Below, one piece after another: positions 29,003 to 41,670 of a stretch of DNA of 64,000 nt (position 1 is its first letter; each line of letters opens with the position of its first letter). The notes beneath the pieces were generated by a model. It was not told the origin of the DNA and ran no database searches. It saw nothing but the letters and a program-made list of their open reading frames with translations. A program made the position numbers and the translations under genes. The DNA is taken from contig NW_015622546.1 in NCBI RefSeq assembly GCF_000835495.1, positions 59,142 through 123,141 on the forward strand, in the 5' to 3' direction. This DNA comes from Cladophialophora immunda (Eukaryota > Ascomycota > Eurotiomycetes > Chaetothyriales > Herpotrichiellaceae).

Positions 29003-31503
29003 TCATTCCACGACCATTGCTTCTGCCATCAGCAGTTCCTCGTCAGCAATAACCTCATCAAACTCGTCTAGGCCACCGACATGACCATTGGTACCGTTCT
29101 GCACTGGAGCCCCATTCACCTCACTGTGCATGTAATCGTGCATTGTTGCATCTTCTCTTCCCACATCGCCTTCGCCTCGTCTCGCCTGTTGCTCTTTCTG
29201 GAAGTTTTCCAGCTCCTTCAGGTCCCAACTGTCTTTACCTTTGGTCGAGCCGTCAGTTAATTTCTGCCCAGGTCCTAGCGGCTGAGCTATGCTTCTTAAG
29301 AACTTCTTTGCCATCCCCACAGCGGCATCGGTGCTCAACCCGGTCTGAGCATCAGTAATTTCTTCCGCGATCCATCGAGGTAATTGGGTCCGTTTCTTCT
29401 GAAATCGACGGTCTGCCAACACCATTATACCATAATCGTCTTTCCCGCGCAGGACTCGCCCTAGGCATTGGGCCGCATGTCGCATAGCGTCGAAGGATAA
29501 GAAGTCTTGCTCCTTAATTCTGTAATTCTCTCGCAGAAACTCCAGACGTGCCTTCAAGATCCTCGATTCCGTGTACTGGAAAGGTGCTCCCATGCAAAGC
29601 ACAGTACGTCCATAATGATGATCAAAGTCGATCCCTTCAGACACCTTGCCGCGAGCGACACAGAGCAAAATCGCGCCTTTGCCATTTTCACACGCAGTGC
29701 GGTACGTCTCCAATGCCAGACTAGTCTCTTGGGCATCCGGCGTTTCTACCAGAATCAACTTGTATGTCCAGATTTGGTCCAGGATACCCATCCCCTGCCA
29801 CATGCTGATGATCATTTCCATGTAAAGATAGGAGGGAAAGAAGACGACGATGCCGTCCGGGGTGATCTTTGCAAATTCGTACAGTAAAGCGCCATAATTC
29901 CGTACCACACCTGGATCGGACCGGGATTGAAAGCCGGATGTTATAGATTGTTGATCAGAGCCACGGGTAACGATCATCGGCAGGAAAGATCGTCTTGCAA
30001 GTGACATTGGGTATGACTCTTGTGTGACGGTGCTGAAATTGAGCATCCTTGGGTACATCTCCAAGGGCGAAATGGTCCCCGAAGTGATGATGACAGACGA
30101 AAATCGTTCGAAAACAGGCTTGATCGCAATCGAGGCATCGAGGCATGCGAAGTGCAAGATCGGGTTGGGGACTGTCGCTTGCTCCGTCTCGAAGGGCTCC
30201 AGAATCAGAAGGAATCCGGTTTCGTATGTTGCAACAAGCGTGGCAAAGGTCGCGACCTCTTGTAACGGCTGGTAGTCTTCGATGTTCGTCAATTCCAAGG
30301 TGCGGACAAGTGATGTCAATCGTTCAGCACAGAACCGCAGTGGCTTGCGTTCAATGAACGTCAACTCTTTGAGATGTGCGAGGAACGAGGGAGCAGTTTC
30401 CTGAATGACATACAGAACTTTCATTCGCGTCTTGAGATACTCGATAAAGCGTTTGAGAAATGCCACAAAATGCTCGGCTCGACGGATATTGCCAGGGACA
30501 GCTTCCTTCAAAAGATCGTCGGGTAAAGTAGGATTGGCCATGAAGGCATCCTCCGCTCGAGCTTCGTCTGCTTCTCTCAAGCCTTCCACGAGCTTCTGGT
30601 ATTCATTCTGAAGCTTTTCCTCGTCGGACGCCTTCATCTCCTCAATCTTCCTTTCCAAGTTGTTTGCCCCGCGAGTAGCCTTCCTCAGTGAGTCTTCGGT
30701 CAAATCAATGGACAATGACTCGATACAGACGTTGTCAATATTGTGGGCTTCGTCGAAGACAACTATACAATCCTTGGACAGCTCTTTTGAGACACGTTCC
30801 GCAATTTTGGGGTCGAGGAGATAGTGGTAGGAATAGATGATGACGTTGCAGAACGGCATCATACGCCGGGCTGAGAAGTAGGGGCACTGCTTATGATCTT
30901 CACCATACCTTATGAGTTCATCCAGAGTAAACACCCCAGGAGGGACCAGGTTGTGCGGCTCGAGGAGATCCAAATTATCATGATAGACACAGACCTCGAC
31001 ATCTTCTCCTCGCTCTTTTTTCTCTCTTACGAAGCCAGCCGTCAAACTTCGACACCTTGCGTCGACGACCGCGCCGCTCTTCTCCCGCTTGACGGAAGGG
31101 TGTAGGCACAGATTCTTTCTGCTGGTCAAGCCCAAGCCCCGAAAGTCCTCGATGAAACCAAGCTCCTTAGCCCGGTATTTCATAAGAGCTCTCAACTCAG
31201 CCAGAGCCTTCTCGATTTCTGACATGGTACGGGAGCAGTAGATGAGCTTGCGATGCTCGGGGTAGTGTTGTTGGTACGCCACGATGAGGGACAGTAACGA
31301 AACGGTCTTGCCGGTTCCTGAAGGCATTTCAAGGACGCAGTGACCCCCAGCATCGAGGGTCCTTTTAAGGTCGCACATGTACGCATATTGTTCGGGATAA
31401 ATTCGAGGGTAGGGAAAGAGAACAGGCAAGTCGCTATCAATCGTTAGATAAGCTGTATTAAGGGAAACGGAAGGAGACGGCAGCACTCAATAAAGAACTT
31501 CAT
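29003..31503 (-). CDS. RAD3: TFIIH DNA helicase XPD/Rad3
   Basis: Two exons on the minus strand: 31487-31503 (17 nt) and 29003-31433, 815 residues. The tiny first exon gives the canonical start MKFFIDDLPVLFPYPRIYPEQ. Helicase motifs: Walker A EMPSGTGKT (about 41-49) and DEAH box VVFDEAHNID (233-236). The four iron-sulfur cysteines fall at about 115, 133, 154 and 189, almost exactly the human XPD positions. Motifs V/VI are visible as RGKVSEGIDFDHHYGR and QCLGRVLRGKDDYG. It is a 5'-3' helicase subunit of TFIIH, acting in nucleotide excision repair and transcription initiation in the nucleus. The C-terminal 60 or so residues are a low-complexity acidic extension. It is divergent from listerin. 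Confidence 0.96.
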
Positions 31504-31900
31504 GTTGAGAGCGTGGCCTGGATCGGCCACTGCCCCCTGGCGTCCGTTTCAGTCGAGCGATTCTGTTGCGGTCAGCCGAATAGCAACATGTCAAACCCTC
31601 GATAACGTTGAAGGAAGCGTTCTATTATGAGGGCAGCGACAATGTGGCGGCGGTCGAGATGTTGGTCTGCTTTTTCACCGTTGGTGCACGCCCGCCACGG
31701 TGGCACGCGTCTACGGGTAGGCAAAGGCAGGCAGCAGAGCGGGAGATCCCCAGTTGTGCGATCTTGCAAGCGACGTCATTCACAAATAACCTTCAGTCAG
31801 AATTTTTGGCCAGTCACCCCACGAGGCTGCACGCTCAGTCCAGACATCGCGTAGTTCATCTCGTCAAGCACCGCAAGTTCAGGAGGACGACCGCGGCAGC
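31504..31900. promoter_or_regulatory. bidirectional promoter region, RAD3 / LTN1
   Basis: 397 bp between two divergent start codons, so both housekeeping promoters must lie here or in the leaders. No TATA box is obvious. Confidence 0.55.
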
Positions 31901-34900
31901 ATGAGCAAGAAGTTCAAGTCACAGGCCTCCGCCTCGAGCGCTCGTGCTGCTTCTGCTGCCTTTGGATCGTCCTCGTCCCCCGCCTTCGGCTTTGGCGCGC
32001 CGTCCCCGGGATTCCAAACTGCGCCCTCTTCGCTATCCTACGTCGCTGAACAACCAGATCTCAGCATTGTCTCGAATCCGAACCTAGTTGTCTCCCTTCG
32101 AAATCTTGGCAAGAAGGACAGCACTACAAAAGCCAAAGCGCTTGAGGAGGTACAGGATTATGTCAACTCGTTGACCTCGGGCGACGACATTGATTCGGGC
32201 CTCCTGGAAGCATGGGTTGGTGGTTCTCTCTTCCATAATTGACTGCGTGCTAACAGTCCGCGAAGGTCAATTTATATCCACGGACTTCCATGGACAATGC
32301 ACGCAGAGTCCGCCAACTCGCCCATGCCTTGCAAGGCTCCCTCACTGCTCTCGCCGGCAAACGGATGGCACCTCACCTACCAAAGGTGATCGGAGCGTGG
32401 CTTTCTGGCTGCTATGATAATGACAAGTTGGTGGCTCGGACGTCACAAGAATCGGTGGCAGCTGCGTTTGCCACAGATGATAAGAGACGGGCGCTGTGGA
32501 AAGTTTACAGGAACGCCCTCCTTGACTACGCCGATGATGCCATCTTGGTCCAGACACCCCAAACCTTGAGCGATGAACGGTCGACCACGCCAGATGATTC
32601 AGAGGCGAAGTTTGTTCGAGTAGCTGGAAATGCTATGCAGATGCTCAGTCAAGCTATCAAAATCAATTTCGTCCGAGAATCGGGAGCCGGCAAGCCTGAC
32701 GTTCCTGAGAGTTTTCGAAGGATTGCAGCGGACAGGAGACTTTGGGAATATTCGTCTCACGACGACCCCATTCTTCGAAGAGCTGTCTGTAACCTAGCCA
32801 GCATATGTGCAAGTGTGATTCCTGGACAACTGGATTGGAAAATCATGAGTGCTTGTTTTATTGGCAGAGCTTTGCATAGCAGCCAGTTAGGTTCGTCTCG
32901 CCAACTGTCAGAAGCGCTTCTGACTCTCACCTCAGTCCGGCCGGAGGTATGGACCACGGATTATTCGTCGAAAACACTGGCGTCAAAAAGACTGTTCCAG
33001 TACTTTCGGAAAGGCTCACAGCGAGGTCCGGCGGATTTCTGGTTTGACATCGCCTTGCTCCTCAAGAAGATTCCAGTCGAAGCCTGGACCGCCCTCCCCG
33101 AGGATGGAAAAGTCCACGTCAATGACGCCACAACATTACTTGAGTCATTGCGCGCGGGCATAACCAGCAGTGAAGAACCCCGTCCAAACCTCGAAGCTGC
33201 GTGGTCCGCTTACGTCGACGTCTCTTTCTGGGCACTCCACTTGTTAGGAGATGACCGGTCCAGAGAATCGCTACTGGAAAAGGATGTCCTGCCCTTGGCC
33301 AACCAATACGTTGTTCAAGATCCTAAGCAAAGCGCCTGGGACATTCCGATTACATGCAACGTCAAGATTGCGGCATCGATACTCATAAGTCTAATCCGTG
33401 GCGATTGCTACTCCTCATTCGAGAATGCATGGGTTCGTTACTGTGAGCAACTCATTACTAGCATGAAGCTATCTCTGCCTGAAAACTCGCAAGATTTTAC
33501 GAAATCACAGGACGCCGTGATTGCGCAAGTCCAACGGATTTTCCGCCTTAAGCCCCTTGTTGTTGGGGCCGAGTCTCTATCGCCGGCCGGCAAGTCGCAT
33601 GCAGCGGACGTCTTTCAAGAATCAGATCGCCTGCTGCTGAATGCTGCTTTGCAGCTTTTGAAAGCGCGTAACGGCAAGCCATATGGAGCAGCCGCTGTTC
33701 TCGAGGCAGTCACTGCCCCTATGGAGACAGTAACGTCCAGTTTATTGGGAGAATTCCTAGACTCAGATGCCATCGACCTCCTTACTAGTCCGTCTGCAGA
33801 GTATCTATCCTTGATCCTGCTACATTTCCATCGTAATCTGGCGCAAGCATTCACAAAGTTGATGGATACAGAAAAGAATGCCGCGGCCAATGCACTTGCA
33901 CGTCTTTTAGGTCAAGCTTCCGAAGATGATCTCTCACAGAATCCTGCAATCCAGCTCTTTATCATGCGCCAGATATCATCACGACTCGACGACGGCTTTG
34001 CACAAGATATCGTGAGAAGTATATTGATGAATTCCAAACTTGTTCGGTCCAGTCTGCACACGAATTGTTGCCAAACGATTCTAGTTCAGTTATCGCCGGG
34101 GGCCGACTCTGCGTCACAGCTCGCAGTTCTTCGCTTCCTCCTCAATACATCCAGCGACCCTCGGTCGTCATTTCTCTTCACTGACGATATAGGAAGCATG
34201 ATCCTCTCGAAGCTGCTCGTTCTCTCCGACTCTGACAACGTGGAAACAGCCGAATTGGCAACCTCGCTTATAGCCAAAATCAAAACATTGCCTGCTGGAG
34301 CATCGTCTACAGTAGCTTCTTCTACTGCTGTCATTGCAGATCAACTTTCCGGGAGCGGCATCCCTCTTTCCATCTTCTTATTGATTGACCTCGCCAAAGA
34401 CACACTCAAAACTTCGCCGTCACCCGAACCTGGCGTGACCACCGCCCTTATGCCATCTGCTACTCAGTGGAATGCTGCTCTCGAAGCTCATATGCACACT
34501 CCACCACCTCTGTCACTTTCAATCACAAACCCACTTCACGGACTTGTCTTCATGATTCGGCCGGTGGACCCTGTCACAAACAAGAAGCGATTCAAAGACC
34601 CCGATGGATGCTCTCTCCTATTTCGGCTGGTTCTTTACATGACGAAGATGCTATCAGACACCGAGTTAATGGCCCTCGCATCAGAAGAGCAACTACAAAC
34701 GCTCTACACTTACTATCCCCTTGCTCTACAATTCGTCAATCAGAAGTTGACCCTGGAGATTGCAAGTGATCTCTGGCAAAGCACGAGCGATGAGGTCACG
34801 GAAGAGGCTGCTGAATCACTTGCGCAAGGAAATTCTTTCGTTCAGAAATGGGCTCAAGATGATAAGATGCTTGAAATTTGGATCGAAAAGATTCGTTCGA

Positions 34901-36756
34901 CCAAGCTTTTAGACCCGCAGGCTTTCTACTACAGCTTGACGTTTACCGACATAGGGTTGCGTTCCATCGACGAACATGGGCATGCATCAATCACGTCCCC
35001 AATGAAGGAGGAAATAAATAGCATGTACCGATTGGAAGAGGTTGCGCGGTCGGCAAGTCTGATTTGCACGTGTCGGGACTATCTCATCGGCTCACCACAA
35101 GGCCATAAACTACTCAACGAATTGATTACCGCAGGAACCGACTTGAAGATTCCTTCGACAGTCGAAAAGGGCTTACCGGCACTGGTACTACTAGACCTTC
35201 TCCTAGGTGGACAGTCTAAACCCTTAGAGACCATTTCTAGTCCACGACAGATCTTCCTGATGCAAACTCTAGAGCGCGTGGCTGGCGATGCCTCTGCTAG
35301 TTTGGCTTGTCAAACAATGGCCATGAAACTTCTCGAACCAGTTGTTACGGCTACCAAAGACATCTACGGGGACCATTGGGAACGCATCCTTCAAACCTTG
35401 GCGACCATTTGGCGGAATGGCAGTGACCTGAACAACGATCTCCCTCTCCTACATGCCTCACTTCGTGTATACGAGCGTTTAAGAGAACTTGCCAGCGCTG
35501 AAGATGCAAATGAAGACTTGGTTGAAGCCTGGGAAGCCTCAAGACCGTCTCTGGAAGAGGGACTGCTACACTGTCTCAACAGCTTCAATAAACCGAGCAA
35601 CGAGGTGAACCAACCCCGCCAGATTACGGCTGAACTGCTTCGAAGACATCTTTCGCATATCAACGTGCGACCAGATGCAGACTTGTATTCCTTCTTATCG
35701 TCGCCGGAAGCTCCGGTACGGAGGGCTGCTTATGACCTTCTGCATCGGTCAATCCCCTCCGAGCAGGAGCAGACCTCGCTGGACGTTGCGCTTGAGTCAA
35801 AAGTTGCTCGTCTCCCATCCGAACTTTTGAGTGTACTATTGGATACGGCAAACCCTTCCGCGTCAGGGGCCGCGGCGTCGCGGCAGAGTTATCTGCTTTC
35901 CTGGCATTTAGTCTTTGATCACTTTCCGACGGCGTCGTACGCTCTCCGGGGCTTCTATGCCACCAACATCAAAGACAACGCTACTCTCGGGAGTCTCCTT
36001 GACTTGATTTGCGATATTTGCCGGATCCCGAGTGGCCGCCCAATTGATGCGTCGAAGGTCGACATCAAATCCTTTGAACTTGATACCAACGAAACAGATG
36101 AACAAGAGCAGCTGCATCTCGCTATGCACCTTTATTATTGCTGTCTATTGTATCTTCCTGGACTCACACGAAGTTGGTTCATTGAACAAAAGAACCGTAT
36201 CAAGTCACCGTTGGAGAGCTGGACCCAGAAATACTTCGCTCCAGCCTTGATATCCGCCGCAGCTGCAGCAGTCAGTGACTGGATACGAAGTCAATCCCAA
36301 GAGGAAACTGATGCTCCATTGACGGTTAAAACATCACTGAGTGGTTCCGAAGTGGTAGCGTCGATTGCGGTAGATCCCGAGTCGCCGCCCATATCTTTAG
36401 CGATATCTCTGCCGAAAACCTACCCTCTGGACTCCCCAACCGTGTCCTCCCGCACTAGAGTAGGTGTCTCGGAGAAGAACTGGCAATCGTGGTTACGAAC
36501 CTTCCAAATCATCATATTCAGCACTGGCAGCATTATCGAGGGCCTCATTGCCTTCCGGCGCAATGTCCAGGGCGCGCTGAAGGGCCAGAGTGAGTGTGCC
36601 ATCTGTTACTCAATCATTGGGACGGACATGCAAACCCCTAACAAGCGATGCGGAACCTGCCGCAACACCTTCCATGGGGCTTGTCTCTTCCGATGGTTCA
36701 AAAGCTCCAATAGTTCAAGTTGTCCTCTGTGTCGAAACAACTTCAATTACGCCTGA
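31901..36756 (+). CDS. LTN1: E3 ubiquitin ligase listerin (Ltn1/Rkr1)
   Basis: Two exons, 31901-32215 and 32257-36756, encode 1604 residues; the 41-nt intron is short but gives the frame-consistent join LLEAW-SAKVNLYPR. The N-terminus is Ser/Gly-rich, followed by the conserved N-terminal domain (LRNLGKKDSTTKAKALEEV, RTSMDNARRVRQLAHALQG) and a long HEAT/ARM-like helical solenoid. The C-terminus has an RWD-like region (SLAISLPKTYPL, then NWQSWLRTFQIIIF) and a RING-CH-type finger: CAICYSIIG, CGTCRNTFHGACLFRWF and CPLCRNNF. Listerin ubiquitinates nascent chains stalled on 60S ribosomes in the ribosome quality control pathway, in the cytosol. Domain order and length fit the family fully. Confidence 0.95.
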
Positions 36757-37536
36757 GGGAAAGTTGTGGGGGATTTTTGGAAGCCTGGGAGCCGCCAGTG
36801 GACGGAGTTGACTTGCTGCCTTGACCACCAAGTTCCAATGCGCCAAATTTTTATGCGCAGCTTCCTGGGCTGTGCCAGAACAATTGCATAAGTCCTATAT
36901 CGTGAATGACACGGCTTTAACGACCCATCTGTTACGTGACATAGAGAAGTCCGCTATGCACCAGGATACGCAGCTTTGTCTCTTGCTCCGGTTCAGAATA
37001 CATTTTTAATCAGCCTGAAGCGTAACATTAGAGAAACTTTCACCGTGAATGGTGTCTATGTGGATGGCTCGCCGCAGGGACTTGATACTCTGACCGGCCT
37101 CTAGATTGGGTCATTCCCATATGTAAAGAGTGTATTACCTAGGTAGCTCAGTGTGTTACCACATAGCAGACAGATGCTTCCACAATAGCTCGAAACACCT
37201 AATGCAGTGCAAATGCATAAATCGGACGGGTTTGATAGATAGTGGTCTCCAGTGCTGTTCTGCACCTGTGGTCTCAAAGTTCCCACATGCGAATGGCGTC
37301 AGACTTGAATGCTTCGGCAAAACTACCAGTTACAGTACAAACTCGTTAAACAGGCAAGTACCTACCTAGCGCTAGGTACCTAGCGAGCTAGTACTAGCGT
37401 TGAACCAGTCGCACGTGTTACTCTGGGTGTGCAGTCCATGTCGATTGCCTGACATCTTCATAGATACTTTTACCTCCATCAGAACCGGCGGTTGTGGTCT
37501 CGCTGGCTGTGAAAACCCCTACTTTGTTTCGCGAAC
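36757..37536. promoter_or_regulatory. intergenic with CTAG-rich palindromes
   Basis: About 0.8 kb. It holds the palindrome TACCTAGGTA at 37136-37145 and a perfect 16-bp palindrome at 37363-37378 within a wider CTAG-rich block (to about 37396). The methyltransferase promoter lies at the right end. Confidence 0.5.
37363..37378. repeat. perfect 16-bp palindrome
   Basis: TACCTAGC followed by GCTAGGTA reads identically on both strands. It is immediately followed by GCGAGCTAGTACTAGCG, another CTAG-rich stretch. Confidence 0.85.
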
Positions 37537-38724
37537 ATGTCCGCGCCTGCTATCCCAAACCTAAACTCTCTTCGCAGAGGAGGCCAGCGCGGACGAGGGA
37601 GGAGTCGAGCGGATCACGCTGCACATGTCGGTGCCGGGCACGGATCAAGTCGCAACCAGCTTCATCACGATGAAATTGTGCAAAGCACGGATAACGACGC
37701 TGCAACTTCTCGACAAAGTGCTGTAGATGCTGGTTACCTTGAGGACCCGTTCTCTGCGCTGCTGCACACTGGAGGTCCGGTGACAAGACGGTTGCCGCTC
37801 ATGAACAGAGGTAGGTTTCTGGCTGTGAACATGGCCCGAGTCCTCAATTTACCGGCCGCAGGTACTTACGTCAGGACGACTTGCATTGACCGCATCGTCG
37901 ATACTTTCCTGTCTTCTGCAGGGGAGGGGCGCAAGCAAATCATCTCCTTGGGCGCCGGTAGCGACACCCGATATTTTCGCTTGAGGCAGAAACGCCGGAA
38001 ACCTGACGTGATTTACCACGAACTCGACTTCGAAGCCAACACACGGCGAAAGATCAGCCAACTGCGCAGCCCTAGCTTCGAAGCAGCCGCAAAGCAATTT
38101 GCTGAGGTAGACTTGCGGGGAGCAGACGTTCAGGTTTCCCACGACGCGGCTGGGTTGATGTCCTCCGATTACGTTGTCCATCCTCAGGACCTCCGTCACC
38201 TCCCACAAAAGGAAGACTTGCTGACCGGCATGGACATGACTCTCCCTACGCTGATAATTTCGGAGTGCTGTCTCGTGTACCTTCCACCTGACGGCGCTGA
38301 CGCGGTATTGCATTACTTCTCGAAGCTATTTCCCAAAACGACACCTCTAGCTATTGCCATCTATGAGCCTATCCGTCCCCACGACTCATTCGGAAAGACC
38401 ATGGTAAGCAATCTGATGGGCCGAGGGATACAGCTGCAGACTCTGGAGAAGTATGCAGGTCTGGAGGAGCAGAGAACGCGGTTGAGAACACATGGGTTTG
38501 GGGACGATGAAGCAAGTTCTCGCGGAGGTGCAGAGGCGGCCGACATAGACTTCGTCTGGCAAAGATGGATAGCACCGGAGGAGAAGGAACGCGTTGAAGG
38601 GTTGGAGTGGATGGACGAGGTGGAGGAATTCGTTCTCCTTGCCAAACACTATTGTATCTGCTGGGGCTGGAAAGGGTTTGGAGACGATTCACCTTGGAAC
38701 GATTTACCTGGATCGAGATCCTGA
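37537..38724 (+). CDS. PPM1: leucine carboxyl methyltransferase 1 (Ppm1/LCMT1)
   Basis: Intronless gene of 395 residues. After a basic, Gly/Arg-rich N-terminus, the methyltransferase begins with DAGYLEDPFSALLH and RRLPLMNRGRFLAVN. The SAM-binding motif is QIISLGAGSDTRYFRL, followed by YHELDFEANTRRK. The conserved LIISECCLVYLPPDGAD and IAIYEPIRPHDSFGKTM blocks are present, and the C-terminus carries LEWMDEVEEFVLLAKHYCICWGW. The enzyme methylates the C-terminal Leu of the PP2A catalytic subunit, controlling assembly with B-type subunits in the cytosol. Length is somewhat above yeast Ppm1 because of the N-terminal extension. Confidence 0.94.
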   Translation: MSAPAIPNLNSLRRGGQRGRGRSRADHAAHVGAGHGSSRNQLHHDEIVQSTDNDAATSRQSAVDAGYLEDPFSALLHTGGPVTRRLPLMNRGRFLAVNMARVLNLPAAGTYVRTTCIDRIVDTFLSSAGEGRKQIISLGAGSDTRYFRLRQKRRKPDVIYHELDFEANTRRKISQLRSPSFEAAAKQFAEVDLRGADVQVSHDAAGLMSSDYVVHPQDLRHLPQKEDLLTGMDMTLPTLIISECCLVYLPPDGADAVLHYFSKLFPKTTPLAIAIYEPIRPHDSFGKTMVSNLMGRGIQLQTLEKYAGLEEQRTRLRTHGFGDDEASSRGGAEAADIDFVWQRWIAPEEKERVEGLEWMDEVEEFVLLAKHYCICWGWKGFGDDSPWNDLPGSRS

Positions 38725-40093
38725 GTGATTCTGTTGACATCATCCGGTCGAGGTCGCTCAATCTTGGTGACGGACTGATATCATAATATCGACTTCCAGT
38801 GTCCGAAGGAGAGGAATCGATACTCCATCCCTCGTAGAGTTTCCCCCATTGTTATTATGTGGAGAGCCGCGGGAAGTGTCACGTGCTCTGCTCCCCAGCT
38901 TCCACCTCCAGGCTGCGCGACCTTGGCAGCGTCCTGTGCTTTCAACTTGTATTTTCGCTTTGTCCACCAACTCAACAGCGCAAAGTTCCTCCATCTTCTC
39001 GAGATCGACATATCATCTCGTAAGGCCCGATAGCCCCATTCCACGGATGGACAGCCTGCAGCGCCTCGAGAGCTATGAGACCTCCATCCGTTCACGCTCA
39101 CCCCTTTGCTAGTGGCTGCACCGACAGCCGTGGCGCAACTCGCCCCAATTTTACCCCCCGCCCCAGCAACCAGCAACCAAAACAATCAGTGTTTCTGCGC
39201 TGGGGAACTTATCACGCTGTGGGTCAACGAATCTCTGCAGAACCATGGCAGCAAAGTCAAACGGTGCCTAGTTCACAGGTTTCAACTGTTAGCTAGTCCC
39301 AACGAACTTCCATGCTACAAGAAATGACGCAAGATTTCCTCGACCGGTCTCGTCCCTGAGCAAAGACTTTCTCTCAAGACCTGGACCGAGGAGAGGGTAT
39401 TCAAGACTGGAATTGGCGAGGAACCAACGAGATTGCCAGCCAACATTCCAGGCAAGACGAGGTCGCATCACACAGCAACGAGCCATACGCGAAATGTGCC
39501 TCTGGTTGATTTCCCCGTGACGATTCGATAAGGTAGATCACACACGGGCATTCACCTTGAGTCGGAGGATTTCTGATTCGCGCCGTGAGATTGACAATGC
39601 TCCAAAGTGGACTGGGGGGACGCGAGGGCAGGGTTGGCGCCCTGACCTTCCCCCATTCACAAAACAAACAGTGTTAAATGTGGGCCGTCTCCAAACCATC
39701 TGGGCCTGCCCAGTGGACCAGCAATGCGCCAGCCTTGCGTGGCTTCAGAGTGGCTCTGCCCCGGCCTGGTCCACCGTCACGGGCAATTTGCCCTTTCGGA
39801 GCTTGATCTACATCTCATTTACCGCTTCGCCATAGCTTGAATTTCTTCTCTTTGATTATTGTGTGTTGTGTCTTTCGCTCTGCTTCTGTTTTCTGCGCTC
39901 GTCGTCGTCGGGGTTGTTGTTCGTCGTCTTTCGCTTTGCGCGCTCTGCGAGCACCCACGTTCCTTACCAAACAACTCACCCTAGTCACTCATTTGCGAGT
40001 CCTCCTCGGCGTTGGCAAAAATTCCAGAGTATCGCGAGGCGATGCTCATGCGTCAACAATTATAGCAGAAAATCTCGCCGCACGCGAAGCACC
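38725..40093. promoter_or_regulatory. long intergenic region upstream of SUN-family gene
   Basis: About 1.4 kb. No gene recognised; several short frames on both strands lack domains. The last 250 bp are CT-rich, typical of a strong fungal 5' leader. Such a long upstream region suits a regulated wall-protein gene. Confidence 0.4.
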
Positions 40094-41670
40094 ATGCGCA
40101 AACGGACAATTACTTCGAGCGCAAGCGCTCTCCTACTCCTCATCGCTTCTCTCGTCAGCGCAAAACACAACGGGATCCACGAGCACCTCGAAACCCTTCA
40201 CAAACGACATCGCGCAAATCGCGAAGTGGCCGCCAGGTCAACGGCTGAAGACGGACAGCAAGGAGTAGAAGTAAGATCGATTCCAGAAAGTCCGATATCT
40301 GCGACCAGTTTGGAGAAGCGGCAATCGCAATGTGCGTTTCCCACAGATGCTGGTTTGGTCGCGGTCACCCCAGGAGATGAGAACGGCGGTTGGGCCATGA
40401 GCCCCAACCAGCAGTGTACACCAGGAACCTACTGCCCATACGCTTGTCCAGCTGGACAAGTGTCTATGCAATGGGACCCCAGTGCGACATCTTACTCATA
40501 CCCCCAGTCAATGGTTAGTTGCTGCGTATCAAGTTGACCGCATATCGTGCTGACCATATTCAGAACGGTGGACTTTACTGTGATCAGAACGGCAACATAC
40601 AGAAACCATTTCCCAGTAAGCCATACTGCCAGTCCACCAGTACCAATATCGGCGTCCAAAACAATGCCGGTAGCGTTGTGGCATTTTGCCAGACTGTGCT
40701 TCCGGGAAATGAAGCCATGTTGATTCCCACGTCTGTCAACGGTTACGCGACTCTCGCAGTACCAGATCCGAGCTACTGGTGTGAAACTGCAGCGCATTAT
40801 TACATCAATCCTCCCGGAATCAGCACTGATCAAGCTTGTGTATGGGGTACGAGTGCTAACCCTTACGGCAATTGGTCTCCCTACGTGGCCGGAGCCAATG
40901 CCGATTCCTCCGGGAATACATTCATCAAGCTCGGTTGGAATCCTATCTATCTTGAGCCCGCCACACCTTTCCGCAATCAAATGCCAGATTGGGGTGTCAA
41001 AATTGATTGTCCCAACGGTGGATGCCAAGGCCTACCATGCTCAATCGATCCATCTCAAAACAGTGTTAATGAAATGGTTGGCGATTCGAGTATTGGAGCG
41101 GGAGGTGGCGCCTTCTGCGTGGTGACAGTTGCCAAAGGCTCGACCGCCAACTTCGTGGTCTTCAATGCCGGTGGTGACACCAGCGATAGTGGCGGTCATG
41201 GTGGCTCCAGCTCATCAACATCCTCGTGGGGTGGCAATAATGGCGGACAGTTTTTTCAATCCACCAGCTCCTGGCAATCACCCACGGCTTCTCAGTCATC
41301 CTCGTCCAGCGAAGCATCGACCAGCTCAATCGAGTCTTCTACAGAGTCCTGGACTTCGTCGGCCATAACGACAAGCTCTGTTCCTGCGGTTTCGGCTTGG
41401 ACGGGGTCTACCACGGCAACCGGTTACTCCTACGGACTGCCAACTCACTCGCCATATTACTCCTTGTTCAATCACACCACGTATACGCCTCCCACGGGGG
41501 TTACCGAAGGAGCCGCTGAAACAACAGCCGAAGCCACAGCAACGCCGTCCGGGCCAGCCTCGTCTACGATTGCTCCACTCTTACCTGCCACTGGTGGCTC
41601 CTCGACGGCCCAACTCTCTCTTGCCAGCATCCTCTCTGCCTTGGCCATTTACGTGGCCGTCGCAATATGA
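40094..41670 (+). CDS. SUN-family (GH132) cell wall protein, GPI-anchored
   Basis: Two exons, 40094-40513 and 40564-41670, give 508 residues. Parts in order: signal peptide (SASALLLLIASLVSA); a propeptide-like His/Arg-rich stretch; a Kex2-type Lys-Arg site (SLEKRQSQC); and the SUN domain with its conserved cysteines (CAFPTDAG, PGTYCPYACPAGQ, GGLYCDQNG, YCQST, VVAFCQTVLPGNE, YWCETAAHYYINPPG, ACVWGT, CSIDPS). A Ser/Thr-rich stalk of about 130 residues follows, ending in a short hydrophobic tail fitting a GPI signal. The intron joins SM to NGGLYC. SUN proteins (Sim1/Uth1/Sun4, Psu1) act in beta-glucan remodelling and septation; glucanase activity is reported for some members. Confidence 0.92.
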
